Below, piece by piece: positions 57,330 through 64,000 of a DNA stretch of 64,000 nucleotides. The DNA is from Xenorhabdus mauleonii (GTDB lineage Bacteria > Pseudomonadota > Gammaproteobacteria > Enterobacterales > Enterobacteriaceae). The position numbers were made by a program, and so were the translations under genes. Location of the stretch: NCBI RefSeq assembly GCF_900113945.1, contig NZ_FORG01000006.1, positions 212,781-276,780 on the forward strand, given 5' to 3'. The notes beneath the pieces were generated by a model. The model had not been told where the DNA came from. It did not search any database and saw only the letters and a list, made by a program, of their open reading frames with translations. Numbering within the stretch: the stretch's first letter is position 1; each line of letters begins with the position of its first letter.

Positions 57330-58001
57330 TTACCTTCCAAATAAACGGCGATTGAAATCCTCAATTCTTCCATCCGATATACGCTTTTGCATAGTTAAAT
57401 TCCAACTGGCAGATAAACCTGCGGCTCCCATTAAGCGACGATATTGCTCTTCATCAAAGGGACTATGGAAAGCAATGGAAATAGCTTCCTTTACAGAAAC
57501 ATCACTATTGCGACTTAATAATCTTAGCGGTTCACCAGCGTTGACCAAACCTGGCGAGATAACTCGGTATAACCAACCACAACGCCCACTGCCTTGCATA
57601 ATTGCAGCAAAATCACGGATGTTTGTCACCAGATTGAGTTTATAACAGGGGGAACGTGGTTGGGTGACCTGAATCAAGGCTTCACTCCATTGGAATATAT
57701 CCCCGATATAAACATTCTCTTCAGTCATCCCTTCTGTTGATATATTTTCACCAAAAAGTGGCGGGGATAATAATTCCGTTAACTCAGGAAATTGCCTTTT
57801 CCAAAAAAGATAGTGTTCCATAGGGTAATGGCAAAGTGCACGATCAGGGCCGCCATGAAAACGGCTCTCTGCCTGTTCATCACCTTCCAAGCCAAGAGAG
57901 GTCAGCTGTAGCAGACCATTAACCAACAATTTGTTAATGGCACTGGAACCCAATTTTTCAGAAGAAATTATTTTGCCTCTATATGCCTGTAGGTAATACA
58001 T
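57330..58001 (-). CDS. yiiM: MOSC-domain protein YiiM
   Basis: A 223-residue MOSC protein. GLEGDEQAESRFHGGPDRALCHYPMEHY holds the family's conserved segment, and PRSPCYKL carries the cysteine expected to bind the molybdenum cofactor. E. coli YiiM protects against N-hydroxylated purines. ATG 58001 has AGAGGG upstream; a GTG one codon earlier is possible. Followed by the glycosyltransferase gene, unrelated in function. Confidence 0.92.
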   Translation of the reverse strand: MYYLQAYRGKIISSEKLGSSAINKLLVNGLLQLTSLGLEGDEQAESRFHGGPDRALCHYPMEHYLFWKRQFPELTELLSPPLFGENISTEGMTEENVYIGDIFQWSEALIQVTQPRSPCYKLNLVTNIRDFAAIMQGSGRCGWLYRVISPGLVNAGEPLRLLSRNSDVSVKEAISIAFHSPFDEEQYRRLMGAAGLSASWNLTMQKRISDGRIEDFNRRLFGR

Positions 58002-58132
58002 CACTGTTCCCTCTCAATAGACGAGTATAAATATTACTCTGACAGGATAGAGGCAGCAAGTTAAGCTTCACTTAATTACGGAAAGAAAAAGAGAGAACGG
58101 AGGGTGCATTTTCCCTCCTGCACAGGCAAGCA

Positions 58133-58546
58133 TTAGTTCCGGCCTTCGTAGCCATCCAAGTAAGTCGTTGATATCGCGTCAGACATAGCCTTAACCCATT
58201 TTGGTGTCGTACTTTCGTTGTACCACTTGCCTGCAAATTTTGATTTTTGCGGAATGGAATTCAGAAACTCATCACTGGTTAAGTAACGCAAGCGCTGCTG
58301 TGCTTCTTCTTGTGTGATCCCTGCTTCTCTATCTTCTTTGCCCAGTTGCCAAAACTGTTCGAAAAAAGGGATAGAAAGCTGGATGCTATTGTATTTATGC
58401 GTATTGAAATTAGGATCAAAATCGTCATAAGAAGCATAAATAAAATTTCTGGCATTACGTTCAGCACTCGTATTTGTCTGGGCACATCCGAACATTAGAG
58501 AGGATGCCATAAGGGTTGTTGCTATCATGATTATATTTTTCTTCAT
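58133..58546 (-). CDS. Exc2-family lipoprotein
   Basis: A 137-residue lipoprotein. The signal MKKNIIMIATTLMASSLMFG ends at the lipobox cysteine (LMFG-C). The mature part has RNARNFIYASYDDFDPNF, SIQLSIPFFEQFWQLGKEDR and KFAGKWYNE, ending TTYLDGYEGRN, which recalls the Exc2 entry-exclusion lipoprotein known from ColE1-type plasmids and chromosomal relatives. ATG 58546 is chosen because it starts the signal peptide. Function on the chromosome is not known. Confidence 0.72.
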   Translation of the reverse strand: MKKNIIMIATTLMASSLMFGCAQTNTSAERNARNFIYASYDDFDPNFNTHKYNSIQLSIPFFEQFWQLGKEDREAGITQEEAQQRLRYLTSDEFLNSIPQKSKFAGKWYNESTTPKWVKAMSDAISTTYLDGYEGRN

Positions 58547-58612
58547 TATTGTATTGCACCTGTTATCTTGAAACATAAAATATGTTAAATAATAAAGAGA
58601 AATAATGAAAAA

Positions 58613-58646
58613 TAAAAATGCCGATCACGATAATGACCAGCATTTT
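58613..58646 (-). terminator. Probable terminator of sodA
   Basis: Leftward ATGCTGGTCA and TGATCGGCAT pair (with wobbles) and are followed by TTTTTATTTTT, 20 bases after the sodA stop. Confidence 0.7.
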
Positions 58647-58667
58647 AGTAACAATCTATTAATTTAA

Positions 58668-59294
58668 TTATTTAATTTTTTCTTCGTAGCGTTTTGCTGC
58701 TTCATCCCAATTCACAACATGCCAGAATGCCTTGATGTAATCGGGGCGGCGATTTTGATATTTCAGGTAGTAGGCGTGTTCCCACACATCCAAACCAACT
58801 ATCGGATAACCAGAAGCGCCTGCAACCTCTTCACCCATTAATGGGCTATCCTGATTCGCGGTTGACACAACTGCAAGTTTTCCATCATCTTTCAGTACCA
58901 GCCATGCCCAGCCAGAACCAAAACGGGTTGCAGCCGCCTGTTCAAATTTCTCTTTAAAACTATCGATACTGCCAAAATCACGCTCAATAGCGGCTTTCAA
59001 ATCACCTTTTAATTCTGTTCCCAGTTTTAGGCCTTTCCAGAACAGGCTGTGATTTGAGTGCCCACCCGCATTGTTGCGAACAAAATTACGCTTATCTGCC
59101 GGGAGCTTATCAAGCTGCTGAACGAGAGAATCAATATCCAGTTTATTTAATTCGGGAAAAGCTTCCAAGGCCGTATTCGTATTAGTGACATAGGTTTGAT
59201 GGTGTTTGGTGTGATGAATTTCCATCGTTTGTTTATCGAAATGGGGCTCTAGGGCATCGTACGCATAAGGTAGAGAAGGCAGTGAATAGCTCAT
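58668..59294 (-). CDS. sodA: Manganese superoxide dismutase
   Basis: A 208-residue cytoplasmic dismutase. Metal ligands are H in [11 protein letters not shown] (two histidine-rich turns), [10 protein letters not shown], and D/H in [23 protein letters not shown] and the GG pair before HSNH fit the Mn rather than the Fe enzyme, as does the E. coli-like N-terminus [27 protein letters not shown] precedes the start. A Fur box lies upstream. Confidence 0.96.
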   Translation of the reverse strand: MSYSLPSLPYAYDALEPHFDKQTMEIHHTKHHQTYVTNTNTALEAFPELNKLDIDSLVQQLDKLPADKRNFVRNNAGGHSNHSLFWKGLKLGTELKGDLKAAIERDFGSIDSFKEKFEQAAATRFGSGWAWLVLKDDGKLAVVSTANQDSPLMGEEVAGASGYPIVGLDVWEHAYYLKYQNRRPDYIKAFWHVVNWDEAAKRYEEKIK

Positions 59295-59666
59295 GTCATA
59301 TCTCCAATTGTTTAAAATGTATCAATCTCACATCTTGTGAGCAGTCCATTTATTATAGTGAATTGAATGATAATGAAAATAATTATCAATTCCCATAGCA
59401 TTGCTATGGTTTCCCTTATGCATCTTAAACATCCACTCAATCAGATATAAAATCCAAACAAAAACAGTAAATTGAGATTTATACTCTAACATTTAGCTTT
59501 TAATTGTTATTTTATGTTACAAAAATACACCGCATTAAATGATCATGCCATGAAATTCATTCTCTTTATTGCGTGATCTTCCGCGCAAAAAAGAAACAAA
59601 AATTTCACTTGCACTTTAGTTAACCTTGTTTTGACATAGTATTAACAATTGCAAGGAGAGAAAAAT
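59295..59666. promoter_or_regulatory. sodA-acs divergent control region
   Basis: Holds the sodA promoter (leftward TATAAT at 59357-59352), the Fur box, a small hairpin CTCACA-TCT-TGTGAG in the sodA leader (59327-59341), and further AT-rich DNA before acs. I could not place a CRP site with confidence. Confidence 0.55.
59369..59387. promoter_or_regulatory. Fur box of sodA
   Basis: GATAATGAAAATAATTATC matches 17 of 19 positions of the Fur consensus and lies just upstream of the sodA -10 element. E. coli sodA is Fur-repressed in the same way. Confidence 0.82.
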
Positions 59667-61622
59667 ATGACACAAATAATCAAGCATCTGATTCCTGCTG
59701 ATATCGCAGATACTGCCCTGATAAGCAAACAACAATATCTACAAGATTACCAATGGTCATTGCAGGATCCTGAAGGATTTTGGGGTGAAAAAGGTAAGGT
59801 CGTAGATTGGATCAAACCCTATACCAGAGTTAAAAATACGTCTTTCGATCCCGGGCACATCAGCATCCGCTGGTTTGAAGATGGTACTCTGAATCTAAGT
59901 GCCAATTGCCTTGATCGTCATTTAGAAGAGCGCGGCAACCAAACAGCCATTATTTGGGAAGGAGATAATCCAACAGAATCCCGCCATGTAACGTATCGTG
60001 AGTTGCATCATGACGTCTGCCAGTTCGCCAATGTCTTGAAAAATTTGGGGATCAAAAAAGGTGATGTCGTCGCTATCTATATGCCGATGGTGCCAGAAAC
60101 CGCAGTTGCCATGTTGGCTTGTACCCGCATCGGAGCTATTCACTCCGTGATTTTTGGTGGTTTCTCACCAGAAGCCATTGCTGGCCGGGTTATCGACTCG
60201 AATGCCAAACTTATTATTACCGCAGATGAAGGCTTACGTGCTGGCCGTACCATTCCACTGAAAAAAAATGTTGATGAAGCATTAAGTAATTCCGCCGTTA
60301 CCTGCGTTTCTAATGTGGTTGTCTTCAAACGCACAGGGAATACCCAAAATTGGCATGATGGACGTGATTTATGGTGGCATGAGCTGATCGAAAATGTCAG
60401 TTCTGATTTCCCCGTGGAAGAGATGAGTGCTGAAGATCCATTATTCATTCTTTATACCTCTGGCTCAACGGGAAAACCCAAAGGTGTCCTGCATACAACC
60501 GGCGGTTATCTAGTCTACGTATCTTTAACGTTCAAATACACATTTGATTATCATCCTGGGGAAATTTATTGGTGCACGGCCGATGTTGGTTGGGTAACAG
60601 GGCACAGCTATCTGTTATACGGGCCACTCTCTTGCGGTGCAACAACTCTGATGTTTGAAGGTGTGCCTAACTACCCTGATGTAAATAGGCTTTGCCAAAT
60701 TGTCGATAAACATCAGGTCAATATTCTTTATACAGCGCCAACGGCTATCAGAGCACTAATGGCGGAAGGCGACAAAGCCATAGAAGGTACACAACGTACA
60801 TCTTTGCGGATCATGGGCTCTGTCGGTGAACCCATCAACCCAGAAGCATGGGAATGGTATTACAAAAAAATAGGCAACAGTAAATGTCCGATTGTTGATA
60901 CTTGGTGGCAAACCGAAACCGGTGGATTCATGATTACACCATTACCGGGTGCAACCGATCTCAAAGCCGGCTCCGCTACTTTGCCATTTTTCGGTATTAG
61001 CCCGGCGTTAGTTGATAATTCTGGAGAGATTTTAGAAGGGGAAAATGAAGGCAATCTTGTCATCACGGACTCCTGGCCCGCGCAAGCCCGCACGCTGTAT
61101 GGCGATCATGAACGCTTCGAACAGACCTATTTTTCAACTTTTAAAGGGGCGTATTTTAGCGGTGATGGCGCTCGACGTGATGAAGATGGTTATTACTGGA
61201 TCACTGGACGGGTTGATGATGTCTTGAACATTTCAGGCCATCGTCTGGGAACAGCGGAAATTGAGTCAGCCTTAGTCGCTCATCCTAAAATTGCGGAAGC
61301 GGCTGTCGTTGGTATTCCCCATCATATCAAGGGACAAGCTGTTTACGCTTATGTCACGCTAGTTCATGGCGAAGAACCTACCCCGGATCTATATACCGAA
61401 GTCAGGAACTGGGTTCGCAAAGAAATCGGTCCAATTGCAACACCTGATATCCTCCATTGGACTGATTCGCTTCCTAAAACACGTTCCGGAAAAATTATGC
61501 GACGCATTTTGCGCAAAATTGCTTCTGGGGATACCAGTAACTTAGGAGATACCTCTACTCTGGCCGATCCGGGAGTTGTTGAAAAACTGCTGGAAGAAAA
61601 ACAATCCATAAAAATGGCGTAA
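59667..61622 (+). CDS. acs: Acetyl-CoA synthetase
   Basis: A 651-residue AMP-forming enzyme that turns acetate, ATP and CoA to acetyl-CoA. The P-loop is [15 protein letters not shown], followed by WWQTETGG and [20 protein letters not shown]; the regulatory lysine is in [16 protein letters not shown] 59667 with AAGGAG matches the E. coli length; a TTG six codons earlier (59649) is not needed. First gene of acs-yjcH-actP. Confidence 0.97.
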   Translation: MTQIIKHLIPADIADTALISKQQYLQDYQWSLQDPEGFWGEKGKVVDWIKPYTRVKNTSFDPGHISIRWFEDGTLNLSANCLDRHLEERGNQTAIIWEGDNPTESRHVTYRELHHDVCQFANVLKNLGIKKGDVVAIYMPMVPETAVAMLACTRIGAIHSVIFGGFSPEAIAGRVIDSNAKLIITADEGLRAGRTIPLKKNVDEALSNSAVTCVSNVVVFKRTGNTQNWHDGRDLWWHELIENVSSDFPVEEMSAEDPLFILYTSGSTGKPKGVLHTTGGYLVYVSLTFKYTFDYHPGEIYWCTADVGWVTGHSYLLYGPLSCGATTLMFEGVPNYPDVNRLCQIVDKHQVNILYTAPTAIRALMAEGDKAIEGTQRTSLRIMGSVGEPINPEAWEWYYKKIGNSKCPIVDTWWQTETGGFMITPLPGATDLKAGSATLPFFGISPALVDNSGEILEGENEGNLVITDSWPAQARTLYGDHERFEQTYFSTFKGAYFSGDGARRDEDGYYWITGRVDDVLNISGHRLGTAEIESALVAHPKIAEAAVVGIPHHIKGQAVYAYVTLVHGEEPTPDLYTEVRNWVRKEIGPIATPDILHWTDSLPKTRSGKIMRRILRKIASGDTSNLGDTSTLADPGVVEKLLEEKQSIKMA

Positions 61623-61644
61623 ACCATTTCGTAAAACATATGGG

Positions 61645-61660
61645 CCGCCGCAAGGCGGCT
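61645..61660 (+). other. GC-rich tetraloop hairpin between acs and yjcH
   Basis: GCCGCC-GCAA-GGCGGC. The GCAA loop is of the very stable GNRA kind. No T-run follows, so it may adjust rather than end the transcript. Confidence 0.6.
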
Positions 61661-61803
61661 TGAATAACGTACCACCAAAAATGCAGAACTGTGTAGGGAT
61701 ATGGCCAATAGCCATGGATTCTCTCGGTGACGGCTATCCCGTGTCCGGCACTTAATAATGTGACCTAAGGTGTGTCGTTTAAAATCAACAAGGAGATACC
61801 CTG

Positions 61804-62115
61804 ATGAATGCCGACATTTATCAAGAGATTGAAAATAATCCCCGCTTTAAGGAATTAATCAAGAAACGAGGGCATTTTGCATGGCTGCTATCCATCATCA
61901 TGTTAGTGCTTTATGTTGGATTTATTTTCCTTATTGCTTTTGCCCCGCAATGGCTTGGAACACCGATTAGTGAAGGGAGCAATATAACCCGAGGTATCCC
62001 CGTTGGGGTAGGGATTATCTTTGTTTCTTTTATATTGACGGGCATTTATGTTATTCGGGCGAATGGTGAGTTTGATCGTCTGGTATCAACTATCCTCAAT
62101 GAGGTGAGAAAATGA
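61804..62115 (+). CDS. yjcH: DUF485 inner-membrane protein YjcH
   Basis: A 103-residue protein with two spans ([19 protein letters not shown] and [20 protein letters not shown]) and the family start [19 protein letters not shown]. It is always found with acetate permease and is thought to assist it. AAGGAG lies before the ATG, and it overlaps actP by four bases. Confidence 0.95.
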   Translation: MNADIYQEIENNPRFKELIKKRGHFAWLLSIIMLVLYVGFIFLIAFAPQWLGTPISEGSNITRGIPVGVGIIFVSFILTGIYVIRANGEFDRLVSTILNEVRK

Positions 62116-63773
62116 AAAAAATTGTATTGTCTTCAATACCGCTATTTTCCTCCCTCTTCCCCATGCTGGCTCAAGCAGAAGCTATTTCAGGTAATGTAGA
62201 AAAACAACCTTTGAATATTCAGGCTATTGTTATGTTCCTGTTATTCGTCGGGTTCACGCTTTGTATTACTTATTGGGCTTCTAAGCGAACCATTTCACGA
62301 TCAGATTATTACACGGCTGGCGGTCGCATTACCGGGTTCCAAAATGGTATGGCAATTGCTGGCGATTATATGTCTGCGGCCTCTTTTTTGGGAATTTCAG
62401 CATTAGTTTATACCTCCGGTTATGACGGATTGATCTATTCGATTGGTTTCCTTGTCGGCTGGCCAATCATTCTATTCCTCATTGCCGAACGATTGAGAAA
62501 CCTGGGGCGTTATACATTTGCCGATGTTGCTTCTTACCGCTTGAAACAACAGCCAATCCGAACTCTGTCTGCAATGGGATCACTGGTTGTTGTCGCACTA
62601 TATCTGATAGCTCAAATGGTCGGAGCCGGAAAACTTATCGAGCTATTATTTGGTTTGAATTACCACATTGCTGTTGTTCTGGTGGGCATTTTGATGGTGC
62701 TTTATGTGCTATTTGGCGGGATGCTGGCAACTACGTGGGTTCAAATCATCAAGGCAATCCTGTTACTGGCAGGGGCAACCTTTATGGCTTTAATGGTCAT
62801 GAAAACCGTTAACTTCAATTTTAATACTCTGTTTAAAGAAGCCATTGCAGTGCATTCTCTCGGCCCCGCGATCATGAAACCCGGTGGATTGGTATCCGAT
62901 CCTGTTTCTGCACTCTCTTTAGGGTTGGCGTTAATGTTTGGAACTGCCGGATTACCTCACATCATCATGCGGTTTTTTACCGTCAATGACGCAAAAGAAG
63001 CACGTAAAAGCGTTTTCTATGCCACGGGTTTTATCGGTTATTTTTATATCCTGACGTTCATTATTGGATTCGGGGCGATTTTATTGGTCAGCGCGAATCC
63101 CGCATTCAAAGATGCAAGCGGGGCATTGGTTGGTGGCACTAATATGGCTGCAGTCCATCTCGCCAATGCTGTTGGCGGTGATTTTTTCCTTGGATTTATC
63201 TCTGCGGTTGCTTTTGCCACTATTTTAGCTGTTGTAGCCGGATTGACGCTGGCGGGCGCTTCAGCGGTATCTCACGATCTCTATGCGAATGTGATCAAAA
63301 AAGGACAAGCCAGCGAACAAGATGAGCTAAGGGTTTCCAAAATTACTGTTGTTATTCTGGGCATTGTTGCTATCGGCTTAGGTATTTTATTTGAAAAACA
63401 AAATATTGCCTTCATGGTTGGTCTGGCTTTCTCTATTGCTGCAAGCTGCAATTTCCCCATTATTTTGCTGTCGATGTATTGGAGCAAGCTGACAACGCGA
63501 GGGGCTATGATTGGCGGAGGGCTGGGCTTACTGACTGCGGTTGTGCTCATGATCCTTGGCCCTACGATCTGGGTCAGTATACTTGGCCATGAAAAACCAA
63601 TTTATCCTTATGAATATCCGGCTATTTTTTCTATGTCTCTAGCATTTATTGGGGCGTGGCTATTTTCAATAACAGATGCATCGGCACAGGGGCAACAGGA
63701 AAGAAAAATGTTCAGGAACCAGTTTATCCGTTCACAAACAGGGATTGGAATTGAACAAGGGAAAGCGCATTAA
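62112..63773 (+). CDS. actP: Cation/acetate symporter
   Basis: A 553-residue sodium:solute symporter with a cleavable-looking N-terminus ([18 protein letters not shown]) and about 13 spans. The family signature is in [25 protein letters not shown] and in [15 protein letters not shown]. It imports acetate and glycolate for use by Acs. Third gene of the operon. Confidence 0.96.
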   Translation: MKKIVLSSIPLFSSLFPMLAQAEAISGNVEKQPLNIQAIVMFLLFVGFTLCITYWASKRTISRSDYYTAGGRITGFQNGMAIAGDYMSAASFLGISALVYTSGYDGLIYSIGFLVGWPIILFLIAERLRNLGRYTFADVASYRLKQQPIRTLSAMGSLVVVALYLIAQMVGAGKLIELLFGLNYHIAVVLVGILMVLYVLFGGMLATTWVQIIKAILLLAGATFMALMVMKTVNFNFNTLFKEAIAVHSLGPAIMKPGGLVSDPVSALSLGLALMFGTAGLPHIIMRFFTVNDAKEARKSVFYATGFIGYFYILTFIIGFGAILLVSANPAFKDASGALVGGTNMAAVHLANAVGGDFFLGFISAVAFATILAVVAGLTLAGASAVSHDLYANVIKKGQASEQDELRVSKITVVILGIVAIGLGILFEKQNIAFMVGLAFSIAASCNFPIILLSMYWSKLTTRGAMIGGGLGLLTAVVLMILGPTIWVSILGHEKPIYPYEYPAIFSMSLAFIGAWLFSITDASAQGQQERKMFRNQFIRSQTGIGIEQGKAH

Positions 63774-63864
63774 TTTTTTGAAAGTAATGATTTAATACAG
63801 ATGAATTGAGTTTTAAAAATGAGCAAATCAGCACTGGAATGCCATGATTTATCTCCATAAATGC

Positions 63865-63893
63865 AAAAAAGCCATCCGGTTAAGGATGGCTTT
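63865..63893 (-). terminator. rrn operon terminator
   Basis: Leftward AAAGCCATCC-TTAACC-GGATGGCTTTTTTG, just after the 5S gene. Confidence 0.9.
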
Positions 63894-63905
63894 CTCGTCT
63901 AATGA

Positions 63906-64000
63906 ATGTCTGGCAGTGTCCTACTCTCACATGGGGAGACCCCACACTACCATCGGCGCTACGGCGTTTCACTGCTGAGTTCGGCATGGGGTCAGGTGGG
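63906..64000 (-). rRNA. rrf: 5S ribosomal RNA (cut by the window edge)
   Basis: The leftward sequence CCCACCTGACCCCATGCC ... to CTGCCAGACAT is the last 95 or so bases of an enterobacterial 5S rRNA, including GAACTCAG and GTGTGGGG. The 5' twenty-odd bases are beyond the edge. The rest of the rrn operon must lie to the right. Confidence 0.97.

Overview
The window looks like chromosome of an entomopathogenic enterobacterium of the Xenorhabdus/Photorhabdus group (Morganellaceae). Evidence: a moderately AT-rich genome, a 2407-residue insecticidal Tc toxin A subunit, toxin/immunity cassettes, and a standalone toxin-type glycosyltransferase, all set in a backbone of E. coli-like housekeeping genes (prlC-rsmJ, uspA/uspB, pitA, yhiN, ryhB-yhhW, pckA, hslO-hslR, igaA/nudE, mrcA/hofMNOQ, aroK-aroB-damX-dam-rpe-gph-trpS, sodA, acs-yjcH-actP, and the end of an rrn operon). 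The genus is an inference from gene content, not a measured placement.

Left part, 1-6.1 kb: an accessory zone next to the selenocysteine tRNA gene selC (5982-6076, minus). It holds the start of a PLP-dependent decarboxylase, a TetR regulator divergent from a DUF1348 protein with two palindromic operators between them, an S-type-pyocin-like polymorphic toxin with an overlapping candidate immunity gene, then decayed material: a lone IS3-type end, an orphan toxin tail with a two-stop immunity pseudogene, and a truncated RhuM gene. A perfect 25-bp inverted repeat lies just ahead of the toxin gene.

6.1-17.8 kb: prlC (with a clear sigma-32 promoter) and rsmJ, a palindromic intergenic repeat, a three-gene ABC exporter of unknown substrate, gdhA, uspA/uspB (divergent), pitA and yhiN.

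17.9-28.1 kb: the most unusual block, which looks like a two-armed biosynthetic locus. The minus arm has two tiny ORFs and a hairpin, then an MFS transporter, a ferritin-like di-iron enzyme, a PpnP-like cupin and a Gfo/Idh/MocA oxidoreductase. The plus arm is a tight operon of a LuxE-like acyl ligase, an 816-residue LuxC reductase/PaaK-like ligase fusion, a second PaaK-like ligase and a GNAT protein. There are no luciferase genes. The enzymes imply ATP activation of a carboxylate and reduction to an aldehyde, perhaps followed by di-iron oxidation; the product is unknown.

28.1-64 kb: the Fur-controlled small RNA RyhB before yhhW, pckA, hslO-hslR, igaA divergent from nudE, the orphan TcA gene inserted between nudE and mrcA, the hof DNA-uptake operon (no separate hofP), the aroK-to-trpS cluster, the TcdA/TcdB-like glycosyltransferase, yiiM, an Exc2-family lipoprotein, sodA with a Fur box, the acetate operon acs-yjcH-actP, and a truncated 5S rRNA gene with its terminator at the right edge.
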